22,861 nucleotides of DNA from Ruminococcaceae bacterium FB2012 (GCA_900104495.1 FMXS01000028.1:1-22861); one strand, 5' to 3'; positions 1-8,069 are shown, numbered from the stretch's first letter. Numbers and translations are program-made. The notes: a model not told the origin generated them from the sequence alone.

Positions 1-247
1 GTGCAAGAGAGATACAGCGGCAGAATTTGACAACAGAGGAATATAAAAAAGCAATACAATTACGAAAAATTTGGTGCGAAGGCAATTTCTCTCATCAGAA
101 AGAAAATCACAACCTTAGACGCACCCGCAAGCGTGGCATTGAACGGGTGACCGAGCAATGCCTCCTATCAGCGTGCGCCCTGAATTTAAAACGAATGGTA
201 AAGCTCCTCAAGGGGGAGCTTTTGCAGACGATATATTCGATGTTTTC

Positions 248-278
248 AGCCCGGAGGACTTCCGGGCTGTATTTTTTT
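248..278 (+). terminator. Rho-independent terminator after transposase
   Basis: An 8-bp perfect stem (248-255 with 261-268, arms agcccgga/tccgggct) with a 5-nt loop is followed by a run of seven T at 272-278. It lies just beyond the conserved end of the transposase and would terminate plus-strand transcription. Confidence 0.75.
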
Positions 279-279
279 G

Positions 280-995
280 AGAAATTTAGTGGGTTTGTCA
301 ACAGCACCATACCATTACTCACTTGTCCGGCTACTCTGTTATATGACATCAATGACAACAGTGACGACACTTTCGACAGCGGCTCCCATATCAGTATTGA
401 TGACACTGATGTCATCAATGTCATTTCTCGGAGCACTGTTCCGCAATTCTTCTTACACCATAGAGGGGGTCCGGGGTCCTCCCCGAGCCAGCTGCGTCCG
501 GCAGGCCGCCAGCCCGCCAACGGCGAGGCAGGCGGCCTGCCGGACGCGATGCTGGCATTTACAAAACACTCACTCTCGGAGGGGCTGAAACGGACTGCCA
601 AAATCACTATGTTATCAGAGGTGTTTTATCGGCGGAAAGAAAAATGCCGCTGTCATTCAGAAGGAAACGCTCTTGCATTTCCTGTTTTGGTGTGATACAA
701 TGATTTTTGACAATACAATTTTTTATTGGAAGTGATAAAGTGCTGCCGATGTTTTATATGGCTTTGATGAGATAAAGACTGTCAGTGCTTTGCTTGACCT
801 ATGGAGACTTATTTTGCTATTTGGCTTTTGCTACCCGTAAACGAGTCTTTACGCCAAAGTATTATTCCGTTGGGAGTGAACCAAAAATCAGGAAGCCGCG
901 GTTTTCCGGCGATTTCCCGCTGTTCCGACCCTGTGCATTTGACCTCGTTTGTCAAGTTTTTAAATCATATGCTTTTTTATTTTTTTAATATTTTA
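280..995. other. Gene-poor intergenic stretch
   Basis: Apart from the run-on of the transposase frame and the GC-rich hairpin, I see no convincing gene here. Short frames on both strands lack ribosome sites and conserved motifs. A weak promoter-like pair (TTGCAT at 673-678, TACAAT at 696-701, 17-bp spacer) exists with no obvious gene downstream. The segment reads as eroded accessory DNA. Confidence 0.5.
494..547. repeat. GC-rich 17-bp inverted repeat (hairpin)
   Basis: Positions 494-510 and 531-547 are perfect 17-base reverse complements (arm gcgtccggcaggccgcc) around a 20-nt loop. The stem is far more GC-rich than its surroundings. It is preceded at 465-476 by gggggtccgggg, a 12-mer that occurs again at 10240-10251. 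There is no T tract, so it is not a standard terminator. It looks like a dispersed intergenic repeat unit. Confidence 0.7.
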
Positions 996-1024
996 TTTAC
1001 ATTCAGTCCAGGATATGATATAAT
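996..1024 (+). promoter_or_regulatory. SigA-type promoter upstream of the MATE gene
   Basis: TTTACA (996-1001) and a perfect TATAAT (1019-1024) are separated by exactly 17 bp, in an AT-rich tract. The first intact gene downstream on the plus strand is the MATE transporter at 1414, so the transcript would have a leader of about 380 nt that includes the 174-bp inverted-repeat element. Confidence 0.7.
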
Positions 1025-1034
1025 AAATATATAC

Positions 1035-1047
1035 CACTTTATAAGTG
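1035..1047. promoter_or_regulatory. Palindrome at the predicted transcription start (operator candidate)
   Basis: CACTT-TAT-AAGTG is a perfect 5-bp inverted repeat with a 3-bp centre, 10 bp after the -10 box. That is where a repressor would block initiation. No regulator gene is adjacent, so its use is inference. Confidence 0.3.
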
Positions 1048-1209
1048 TATTGTTTGCTTTATTTGTATGACATCGCCGCATGACGGCGGAGCAGCTGCTG
1101 ATGATCTGACGATGGTTTGCCCTGAGTACAGGTGATGCAGTGAGAAAAGAATATCAGAAAAAGACATACTTCACCCGGTCACCGTGAACTTTGACCGCAG
1201 TTCATTTTA

Positions 1210-1383
1210 AGGCAACACCGCACAACCCGCGGCTGACGCCTCTGCACGCCATCTGCTTGCCAGCTTTCCGTCATATTACCCAAATTCTCCTTGACTTGCG
1301 TCAGCAAGCCTACGTCGAATTTAGGCAATCTGACGAAAAGCTGGACGGCGCATCTGACGCACAGGGGTTGTGCGGTATTGCCT
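1210..1383. mobile_element. 174-bp inverted-repeat element, copy A (MITE-like)
   Basis: The ends are imperfect inverted repeats (AGGCAACACCGCACAACCC at the left, the matching GGGTTGTGCGGTATTGCCT at the right, one mismatch), with TA on both sides. The interior is about 90% identical, without indels, to the reverse complement of 7501-7674. It has no transposase. An open frame crosses it in both copies, but it starts outside the element and lacks a ribosome site. The right end is about 30 bp before the MATE start codon. Terminal inverted repeats, small size and TA-rich target fit a MITE mobilised in trans; the mobilising family is not known to me. Confidence 0.75.
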
Positions 1384-1413
1384 TAATTAAATTATATGGG
1401 GAAGTGAAGCACT

Positions 1414-3147
1414 ATGAAAGGTTTCTGTGAAAAGAAATTCAGGTCCATGCTTATATCAGGCACGTTCACCAAGGCAGTCATGTATCTTATGCTGCTGAGC
1501 GACAGCATAATCGCCGGGTTCTTCATAGGCGAATCGGGCGTTGCCGGCATCAACGCGATCACGCCGGTAACAGCTGTCGTCACATTCTTCGGTGATCTTG
1601 GCTCAACAGGCGTAGGTATTGTATTTACACGCGAGGTCGGAGCTATGAGAAAGCGCCGTGCCGATGAGATCTTTGGACAGGGTCTTATAATCAGCATCGG
1701 TCTGGGACTGATCTCCGCTCTTTTGATCTTTGTGTTCCAAAGCGCCTATTTCAGCGTAAGCGGCATCACGGGAGAGACCCTTAATCAGGCGGCTGAGTAT
1801 TACCGCCTTGTGCCGATCAACGCTTTTCTGACTATTGTGATCTTCTACCTTGAGCAGATGGTCTACAGTGACGGAGACGAACTCTGCAACAACATCTGTT
1901 ACGCTTTCCAGATAGGCGGAAATATCATCTGCTCTGTCATCCTGACAAAATTCTTCGGAATGACGGGTATCATCTTAGGCTCGGTAATAGGTAACAGCCT
2001 CGGTATACTTACCTGCTTGTGGCACTTTTTCCGTAAGAACAACACTCTGCATTTTGTGTGGCATCTGTCTATTAAGGATTTTCTGCTTACATCGAGGTAC
2101 AGTATCGTGGATTCCTCCGTATATATCTGCTGGGGCATTATGGACTATGTGATGATCGGCTTTGTTTCACGCAGCTACGGCGATCCCGGCCTGATAGCCC
2201 TCGCCGTGGTCGTCAGCCTGATAGAGTTCGGTGTCGTTCTGGACGGCGTGGGAATGGCTATGCAGCCGCTTGTCGGCACCTATTACGGAGAAAAGAATCA
2301 CAGGCTCATAAAGAGAGTAACCAGGGCAGGCATCAAAGCAGCGATCATAGAAGGCGCTGCGGCGACCTTGCTTATTATGGTTTTTGCAAAGCAGTTCTGC
2401 GGTCTGTTCGGTGTTAATGAAGGAGAATCGCTCGCTATGGCGATGACAGCCATCAGGATCGTCTGTCTCGGATTTGTGTTCTGCAGTCTTGTATCGCTCA
2501 CAACTTCCTACTATATGCTGATCGACCGCATAGGTATGGCGACCTGCTTTGCGTGCTTCCAGAACGGTTTGTTATACATCCTTCTGCCGATACTCGGATC
2601 TGTCATTTTCGGCATAAACGGTATGTGGGCGGGATTTGTTGCTGCTCCGATACTGACGCTTGTCTGCGCTATGCTTTTTGTATATCTCAGATTCGGCAAG
2701 GACAACTTCCCGTTTTTGCTTAATGATATGGATTCCGAGATCGTGGTTTTGGATGATACACTTAGTCCGGAGTCCGCATCCGCACTCTCCGTTCAGGTCG
2801 CAGACTGCCTGATCTCGTATCAGTACCCGAAAGAGACGGCAAACCGCGCCGGGTTGTTTGCTGAAGAGATAGGGCTGACCGTTCTGGACATCAACAAACA
2901 ATCAAAGGATCCGATATTGGTCGAGCTTTCTCTTTTCTTTGAAGACGATCAGGTTCTTATCGTAGAACGGGATTCGGGAGTGCTTTTTGATCTGACCGAC
3001 TCTGACGCACCTGTCAAAGGACTGAGCGGCTTCCTGCTAAGCGGTCTGATGGAAACGCACAAAGACAAAGCGTATCTCATTACCACGGGCTATAACCGGA
3101 ATATGATACGATTTGCAAAGGGAAATCAAAATGGGGTAAAAACATAA
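1414..3147 (+). CDS. MATE-family transporter with degenerate C-terminal GHKL ATPase domain
   Basis: A 577-residue membrane protein. Residues ~10-440 are a MATE-type multidrug/cation antiporter core: about twelve hydrophobic segments, with phrases such as LLSDSIIAGFFIGESGVAGI and a second-half repeat. MATE pumps normally end near 450 residues. Here ~135 more follow that resemble an RsbW/GHKL-type ATPase domain. EEIGLTV (E484-E485) sits where such domains have the N box, and ERDSGVLFDL (D520, G522) where they have the DxG motif. The N-box Asn appears replaced by Thr489, so nucleotide binding may be lost. The start is the ATG at 1414 with GGGGAAG about ten bases upstream. The substrate cannot be read from sequence. 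The gene converges on the solute-binding lipoprotein gene. Confidence 0.85.
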   Translation: MKGFCEKKFRSMLISGTFTKAVMYLMLLSDSIIAGFFIGESGVAGINAITPVTAVVTFFGDLGSTGVGIVFTREVGAMRKRRADEIFGQGLIISIGLGLISALLIFVFQSAYFSVSGITGETLNQAAEYYRLVPINAFLTIVIFYLEQMVYSDGDELCNNICYAFQIGGNIICSVILTKFFGMTGIILGSVIGNSLGILTCLWHFFRKNNTLHFVWHLSIKDFLLTSRYSIVDSSVYICWGIMDYVMIGFVSRSYGDPGLIALAVVVSLIEFGVVLDGVGMAMQPLVGTYYGEKNHRLIKRVTRAGIKAAIIEGAAATLLIMVFAKQFCGLFGVNEGESLAMAMTAIRIVCLGFVFCSLVSLTTSYYMLIDRIGMATCFACFQNGLLYILLPILGSVIFGINGMWAGFVAAPILTLVCAMLFVYLRFGKDNFPFLLNDMDSEIVVLDDTLSPESASALSVQVADCLISYQYPKETANRAGLFAEEIGLTVLDINKQSKDPILVELSLFFEDDQVLIVERDSGVLFDLTDSDAPVKGLSGFLLSGLMETHKDKAYLITTGYNRNMIRFAKGNQNGVKT

Positions 3148-3156
3148 TGAACGTAT

Positions 3157-3191
3157 AGGCAATACCGCACGACCCCTGTGCGGTATTGCCT
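3157..3191. mobile_element. 35-bp deletion derivative of the inverted-repeat element
   Basis: A perfect 14-bp hairpin (3157-3170 with 3178-3191, loop gacccct) consists of just the two ends of the 174-bp element. It lies ten bases after the MATE stop codon. It has no T tract, but it could still affect the 3' end of the MATE transcript. Confidence 0.7.
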
Positions 3192-3211
3192 TAAGGATAT
3201 TATTCGATAAA

Positions 3212-3240
3212 AAAGAGTAAGGTTTTTGGCCTTACTCTTT
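3212..3240. terminator. 11-bp hairpin between converging genes
   Basis: aaagagtaagg (3212-3222) pairs perfectly with 3230-3240 around a 7-nt loop. A-rich and T-rich arms give a short U tract on either strand. It probably contributes to ending the MATE transcript. Confidence 0.55.
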
Positions 3241-3272
3241 ATGTTATTTGTCTGTACCACAAATAAAAAACT

Positions 3273-3311
3273 AAGGGATATATCACCCGATGGGGTGGTA
3301 TATCCCTTTTT
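3273..3311. terminator. Bidirectional terminator for the MATE and solute-binding protein genes
   Basis: A 16-bp stem with one G-T pair (3273-3288 with 3293-3308, loop of four) is followed by a T run on the plus strand. On the minus strand it is followed by TTAGTTTTTT. It sits 9 bp past the stop codon of the lipoprotein gene, so it serves both converging transcripts. Confidence 0.8.
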
Positions 3312-3319
3312 GGTATGGA

Positions 3320-4609
3320 TCACTTAAGTGTTCCGTATTTTGCAACAGCTTCATCGATGGTCATAGCTCCCGTTCCGACTTTATAGGAAGCAAGCCTGAT
3401 CTGAACTGCGAGGGTGTCCTCGATGCCGAGTGCTGTGGGAGAGATCGTAAGATCAGACGGAACTCCGCCTATGGGTGCATACACCTTATCGAAGGACAGG
3501 TCATTTGACGGAGTGATCAGACGTTTTACGGATGCCATCTGATTGAGTTCTGCTTTTGAAATGAGAAAGCGCATAAACTCATTGGTCATATCCAGATCCT
3601 TGCAGGAATTATTGACCGAGAACTGAACGGAAGGGCTGTCAAGGAAATATCCGCCCTTTTCTGTAGTGGGTACGGGAGCGAATGTATAGTTGAAGGGGTG
3701 TGCGGTAAAGGCTTCCGACTGGCTTTCGCGCTTGCCTGTACCCGATACCGTATCGCCTGTGCAGATCATCATCGGGACATCGCCCTCAAAGAATCGGAGA
3801 ATGACCTCGGTATAGTTATCACCTATCTTATTGCACTCTTCCAGGTTGATACAGCCCTTGCTTATCAGCTGAGAGAGAGTCTCAAGGGCAGGGCGCATAT
3901 ATTCGCCTGCCGCCGGATCACACTTATTGGCGAGCGTGACCGTCTCGGGATGCTCTGCAAGGTTCGCTGCAAAGAGCGGATATGCGATGGTATTCATAAG
4001 GCAGCCGGAAGAATCCGTGCTGTAACCCATCAGGGGGCTGGCGTAACCCTTTTCCTTGAAGGCGGCACAGACATCATAAAGCTCCTGCAAGGTCTTTGGT
4101 ACTTTGAGCCCTTCCTTTTCAAACAGGTCATTATTGATAAGCATACCGTAGGATGTGGAGAAGATCGGTACTGTCAGCACGCGGCCCTGTGAGTCGCGGT
4201 TGAGAAGCCCCTGACGAATGCAGTCAAGATCAAGGCCGAGGGAGCTGTCGGCAAGGTCCTCCATCTTGGCGAAGACCGAGTCATAGGCGGAGTTTCCTGT
4301 CATCCAGCTGAATGAAAAGAAGATGTTGGGCGCAGAGTTTCCGCTCAGGACAGTGGCAATGGAGCTGTTGTAGTCGTCGATCTTCGTGTAGCTGAGTTCG
4401 ACGTTGGGGTAATACTGGTTAAAGCGGTCAAATTCAGCTTCAAGAGCCTCAAAATTGCTGTAGGTGCCCACTATGCTGATCTTGCAGGCAGTGGATTTAT
4501 CCAGTCCGGGTTCAAAACCCTTCTGACTGTCCTGCTTGTCTTCAGAACCGCAGGAAGCTGAACCGAGTATCATGAATACCGATAGGATAATGCTGAAGAT
4601 CTTTTTCAT
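3320..4609 (-). CDS. Extracellular solute-binding lipoprotein (family 1-like), kinase-linked
   Basis: A 429-residue exported protein. The N-terminus is a lipoprotein signal: two Lys, a hydrophobic run, then GSASCGSED with the lipidation Cys at about residue 20. Ser rather than Leu at -3 makes the lipobox atypical. The body resembles sugar-type ABC binding proteins: KISIVGTYSNFEALEAEFDRF near the start, NIFFSFSWMTGN, PMMICTGDTVSG. The length is usual for the family. The ATG lies two bases after the kinase stop, and its AGGAGA ribosome site lies inside the kinase 3' end, so translation is coupled. No ABC permease or ATPase for uptake is nearby, so it may act mainly as a ligand receptor for the kinase; that role is inferred. 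Ligand unknown. Confidence 0.88.
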   Translation of the reverse strand: MKKIFSIILSVFMILGSASCGSEDKQDSQKGFEPGLDKSTACKISIVGTYSNFEALEAEFDRFNQYYPNVELSYTKIDDYNSSIATVLSGNSAPNIFFSFSWMTGNSAYDSVFAKMEDLADSSLGLDLDCIRQGLLNRDSQGRVLTVPIFSTSYGMLINNDLFEKEGLKVPKTLQELYDVCAAFKEKGYASPLMGYSTDSSGCLMNTIAYPLFAANLAEHPETVTLANKCDPAAGEYMRPALETLSQLISKGCINLEECNKIGDNYTEVILRFFEGDVPMMICTGDTVSGTGKRESQSEAFTAHPFNYTFAPVPTTEKGGYFLDSPSVQFSVNNSCKDLDMTNEFMRFLISKAELNQMASVKRLITPSNDLSFDKVYAPIGGVPSDLTISPTALGIEDTLAVQIRLASYKVGTGAMTIDEAVAKYGTLK

Positions 4610-4611
4610 TG

Positions 4612-7155
4612 TCAGGATCTCCTTTCTTTTATCTTGCGAATTTCTTTGATCACGAGTTTAACATCAAAGGGCTTGGCGATATGTCCGTTCATGCCTGCAT
4701 TCAGACATTCGGTGATGTTTTCGGAGAAAGCATCCGCAGTCATTGCGATAATGGGTATTGATGATGCCCACGGATCTTCCATCCTGCGGATCGCTCTTGT
4801 GGCATCAAGGCCGTTCATTTCGGGCATCTGCACATCCATAAAGATCAGGGTGTACTTCCCTTTCGCGGCGTTTTTCATCATATCCACGCAGATGCGGCCG
4901 TTCTCCGCACGGTCAGAGGTCATGCCGTACATTGCGAGTGTGGCCTGTATGATCTCCCAGTTGATATCGTTATCTTCTGCCACGAGGATATGTATCCCCT
5001 CAAGATCAGAATGATCGTCCTCGGTCTCGGCGGAACTTACTTTCTTTCCGAGAAGCTGATTGATCTTATCGTACAGAGTGGAGCGCAAAAGCGGCTTGCT
5101 GACGAAGCCGTTGGCTCCTGCTTTTTTTGCCTCGTCTTCGATCTCCGATACATCGTAAGCTGAGATCAGCAGAATCGGGATTTTTTCGTCGATATCCGAT
5201 CTGATGCGGCGCACCGTTTCGACACCGTTCATTTCAGGCATCTTCCAGTCGATGATAACAAGATCGTAGCTGCGTCCTTCCTGACGGCGGCCGAGGATCT
5301 TGTCTATTGCCTCTGCACCGCTGCCTGCAGTGTCAGCGGAAACTCCAAGCGTTGCGAGAGTATCTTCGGCAGTACAGAGAAGCACTTCATCGTCATCCAC
5401 CACAAGGATATCGACAGGATCAAGGCGGATATCATCTCTGTTTTTGTCGGCCGCGGGGATATCGATAACAACTGTAAACGTGGTGCCTTTGCCGTCCTCG
5501 CTCTTGCAGTCGATGGTTCCGTTCATCAGATCCACCATCTTCCGGGTGATGGCAAGTCCGAGGCCTGTTCCCTGGATGCTGTTGACGCGGCTGTCGGTCT
5601 GACGTGAGAAGGGCTGGAACATCCTTTCCATGAATTCCTCGGTCATACCGATACCTGTATCAGATACCCGGTAGGTCAGTCTCACGCAGCCCGAGACGGG
5701 GCTTTCCTCCTCATACATATCCACACTGACGCTGCCGCCCGGTTCGGTATACTTAACGGCATTGGAAAGGATATTTATATAGATCTGATTTAGTCTCAGC
5801 TGATCCGCATACAGATATTCCTTTTCCATATGACCGACTCTGAAATTGAAATCTATATTCTTTTCCTTAACCATAGGCTGAGACAGGTTGACAAGGTTCT
5901 CCACGGTCTCGGCTATTGAGAAGGTCACAGGCGACAGGTTGAGCTTTCCGCTCTCGACTTTTGAGATGTCAAGGATATCGTTGATAAGCGTCAGCAGGTG
6001 ATTGCCGGCAAGACCGATCTTGCGAAGGCTCTCCCTTGTGGCTTCGTCATCGCCGATATTCTTCTGTGCGATGGAAGTCAGACCGATTATGGCGTTCATC
6101 GGAGTACGGATATCGTGGGACATAGCTGAAAGAAAATCAGTCTTGGCTTTGTTGGCGGAGTCAGCCTCCGCAGCCGCAATACGCAGCTTTTTGTTGAAGC
6201 TCCGTATAAAGAGCAGGTCAATCACGAACAGCAGGAGCAATCCTGCGGAGATCACCCCGATCAGCAGCCAGTTTTCGGTATTAACGTTCATATCTGATTC
6301 GGGGATAAGGCCCAGCAGTATCCATCCCGATGTTTCAAGCACGGGAGTATATGCCAGCAGCATTTTTTCCTCTTTGGAGTTATAGATCGTAAATGAACCC
6401 GTACCGGATGTCATATCATCGTGAAGGCTGTCAATAATGGATGGGTTTGAAGAGTTATACGACTTATAGAACTCAAGGAAGTTTGAATTCTTGAATGATT
6501 TGCTTTTTATGATATAGTTGCCCTCGGAGTCTATCAGTGTGAGTTCGGCATTCTCAAAATTCTCTCTCGGGATTATCCACTTCTGCTCCAGTTCGGATAC
6601 GGGCAGCACACGGAGCAGAACGGCTTCTTTGGCTGTTCTGTCATCGGGATCGTACAGCTTTATCTTGTTGCAGAAGGCAAGGGACTGCTCGCCGTTCATC
6701 GGATTTGTATAAGCGCGTGAGATATTGGTGGATTTGCCGATCTCGGATATCCATGAGGTATCGCTCATAAAATCCATTTTTGCATAGGATACGGCGAAAT
6801 CGCTGTCGGTACCCAGATGAGGCCGTGTTGATACGCCTTTTCTGCTGTCGAGCCAGATCAGATGAGCGGAGGCATCAGGCAGCACATGAGAGATACGGAT
6901 AAATGCAGCCGCTTCATCCATGGTCATTTCCCTGCTGTTGATATAGTAAGCCCACACGTCGCATATATGCTGTTCGCCCTCAAGATAGTTTTCGGTGACA
7001 CGCTCCATTGTGACGGTGGTGTTTTCAAAATGCTCGGTCTGTCTTTGCTTTGTCCTTCCGTCATTGGAAACTATATATACAGAAACAAAAGCAATGATCG
7101 CAACCATTATAAGAACGTTTATCAAGATTATCCCGGGTCTCTTCAATATTCTCAC
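4612..7155 (-). CDS. Hybrid sensor histidine kinase with two receiver domains
   Basis: An 847-residue membrane kinase. Order: TM1 (~12-30), an extracytoplasmic dCache-like sensor (~31-300, LTLIDSEGNYIIKSKSF and GWILLGLIPESD), TM2 (~303-325), HisKA with SHDIRTPMNAIIGLT (His ~347), HATPase with N box NILSNAVKY (~461), DTGIGM (~500) and GTGLGL (~533). Receiver 1 (~580-700) carries its Asp in IIDWKMPEMNG. Receiver 2 (~720-840) carries its Asp in FMDVQMPEMNG. No HPt or DNA-binding output domain is present, and no response regulator is adjacent, so the output partner is elsewhere. The listed start is GTG at 7155. A TTG at 7146 is a better fit, because AAAGGCGGTGA, which includes that GTG, then lies at ideal spacing. 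The solute-binding lipoprotein follows at once, which suggests ligand sensing through it. Confidence 0.92.
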   Translation of the reverse strand: MRILKRPGIILINVLIMVAIIAFVSVYIVSNDGRTKQRQTEHFENTTVTMERVTENYLEGEQHICDVWAYYINSREMTMDEAAAFIRISHVLPDASAHLIWLDSRKGVSTRPHLGTDSDFAVSYAKMDFMSDTSWISEIGKSTNISRAYTNPMNGEQSLAFCNKIKLYDPDDRTAKEAVLLRVLPVSELEQKWIIPRENFENAELTLIDSEGNYIIKSKSFKNSNFLEFYKSYNSSNPSIIDSLHDDMTSGTGSFTIYNSKEEKMLLAYTPVLETSGWILLGLIPESDMNVNTENWLLIGVISAGLLLLFVIDLLFIRSFNKKLRIAAAEADSANKAKTDFLSAMSHDIRTPMNAIIGLTSIAQKNIGDDEATRESLRKIGLAGNHLLTLINDILDISKVESGKLNLSPVTFSIAETVENLVNLSQPMVKEKNIDFNFRVGHMEKEYLYADQLRLNQIYINILSNAVKYTEPGGSVSVDMYEEESPVSGCVRLTYRVSDTGIGMTEEFMERMFQPFSRQTDSRVNSIQGTGLGLAITRKMVDLMNGTIDCKSEDGKGTTFTVVIDIPAADKNRDDIRLDPVDILVVDDDEVLLCTAEDTLATLGVSADTAGSGAEAIDKILGRRQEGRSYDLVIIDWKMPEMNGVETVRRIRSDIDEKIPILLISAYDVSEIEDEAKKAGANGFVSKPLLRSTLYDKINQLLGKKVSSAETEDDHSDLEGIHILVAEDNDINWEIIQATLAMYGMTSDRAENGRICVDMMKNAAKGKYTLIFMDVQMPEMNGLDATRAIRRMEDPWASSIPIIAMTADAFSENITECLNAGMNGHIAKPFDVKLVIKEIRKIKERRS

Positions 7156-7193
7156 CGCCTTTCAGCTTAATAATTCCATAACAGTATAATAAC

Positions 7194-7222
7194 ATTATAT
7201 CATATAATTTGTGACTTTTCAA
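7194..7222 (-). promoter_or_regulatory. SigA-type promoter of the kinase/lipoprotein operon
   Basis: On the minus strand TTGAAA (7222-7217) and TATAAT (7199-7194) are 17 bp apart, near consensus. The predicted start leaves a short leader of about 30 nt before the kinase start codon. Confidence 0.75.
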
Positions 7223-7388
7223 CCCCTGACCGACTTCTTTCGACTTTTACGGCATTTGCTTCCGCCAGTATCGAATCCTCGAAGACAGCCGCGCTGGCGA
7301 TGTTTTTATAATAGACCTCCTCAACGAGTTTTTCCACAGATCGTTCGGTCTCGGCAGCACTGCTCAGACCGGACAGCTTTTCTGCCAT
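7200..7388 (-). CDS. Unrecognised 62-residue frame upstream of the kinase promoter
   Basis: I do not recognise this protein. It is acidic and probably helical (ERSVEKLVEEVYYKN, FEDSILAEANAVKVE), with codon use like the neighbouring real genes. The frame stays open upstream of the ATG to about 7437, with no good ribosome site. Its 3' end runs into the kinase promoter. It could be the eroded tail of a lost gene rather than a working one. Confidence 0.25.
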   Translation of the reverse strand: MAEKLSGLSSAAETERSVEKLVEEVYYKNIASAAVFEDSILAEANAVKVERSRSGVEKSQII

Positions 7389-7500
7389 ACCGGGGCGGAT
7401 TTTTTCTTCGGAGCATTCATATTTCGGTAATTATTGTGAAATGATTTGACAAAATTGATTTTTGTTTGACATTCCGAATATAATATGATAAAACAACTAT

Positions 7501-7674
7501 AGGCAACACCGCGCAACCCCTGTGCGTCAGATGCACAGTCGATTTTTTCGTCAGAGTGCATAAATTCGACGCAGCCTTGCTGGCGCAAGTCAAGGAGAAT
7601 TTGGGTAATATGACGGAAAGCTGGCAAGCAGATGAAGTGCAGAGGCGTTAGCCGCGGGTTGTGCGGTATTACCT
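7501..7674. mobile_element. 174-bp inverted-repeat element, copy B (inverted relative to copy A)
   Basis: Same length as copy A and about 90% identical to its reverse complement, with no indels that I can see. Left end AGGCAACACCGCGCAACCCC, right end GGGTTGTGCGGTATTACCT, with AT/TA-rich flanks. With copy A it brackets the MATE, lipoprotein and kinase genes in inverted orientation. Confidence 0.75.
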
Positions 7675-8002
7675 TAAGTATATCATATCTCTCCCCAAGA
7701 GTCAATGTATTTCATCAAAATCATTCAAATAATGTCAACAATATTATACAATATGCCCAGTTCCTCGATGTAATGCAAATCCTTCACGCCAAAAAGCCAA
7801 CGCTCCTAAAATAATCTCTCAATAACTAAACGCAGCAATCAATTTGATTGTTCGTAGTAGTTTGCTCGTGAATTAATCGAATTGTTGATACATTAGAACG
7901 CCTTATCTGAAATGAAATATCAGAATACAATTTTAGTGATAGAAAGAATTGGATACAAATTGTATTCTTGTGCCATTTTTGACTACTGATTTTGCAGAAT
8001 CT

Positions 8003-8044
8003 CAGGACACTACCAGGACACCGAGGGCACTATCAGGGCACTAT
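8003..8044. repeat. Four tandem 10-11 bp repeats, consensus CAGGRCACTAT
   Basis: Units: 8003-8013 CAGGACACTAC, 8014-8023 CAGGACACCG, 8023-8033 GAGGGCACTAT, 8034-8044 CAGGGCACTAT. A fifth, separated perfect unit CAGGACACTAT lies at 8286-8296, just before the recombinase remnant. The spacing is one unit per helical turn, as for stacked protein-binding sites such as integrase arm sites; that role is inferred. Confidence 0.6.
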
Positions 8045-8069
8045 TTTTCTTTTTACAAACCGCAACAAA

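Larger units (their letters stand above)
3..695 (+). pseudogene. IS1182-like DDE transposase, C-terminal fragment
   Basis: Only the 3' end of the gene is in the window; the frame is open from the left edge. The first ~70 residues carry the C-terminal hallmark of IS1182-type transposases: a catalytic-type Glu in RKIWCEGNF with a Lys seven residues on (E-x6-K), then NLRRTRKRGIE and ALNLKRMVKLL. The family cuts and joins insertion-sequence ends. The frame runs on without a stop to 695, through a clear terminator hairpin (248-268) and a GC-rich inverted repeat. The part after about residue 100 does not look like transposase, so the natural 3' end may have been lost or fused to unrelated DNA. The family call is fairly firm; where the gene truly ends and whether it is active cannot be decided here. 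Confidence 0.7.

Noticed and set aside
801..1070. Plus-strand frames at 785-988 and 801-1070
   Set aside because: No ribosome site, composition follows local AT content, overlap the promoter at 996-1024 and match no family I know.
1191..1430. 79-residue frame across element copy A, with a related frame across copy B (7364-7705)
   Set aside because: The shared part (LRQQ, SDEK, DAQGL) is just the translated 174-bp element; there is no ribosome site, the starts lie outside the element and the substitutions change the protein freely.
7447..7490. Promoter-like plus-strand sequence with two TTGACA boxes and TATAAT
   Set aside because: Spacers between the boxes (about 7 or 27 bp) do not suit a SigA promoter and no gene follows.
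7725..7787. 20-codon minus-strand frame MKDLHYIEELGILYNIVDII
   Set aside because: It looks protein-like, but the only AGGAG is about 15 bases from the GTG and there is no supporting context.
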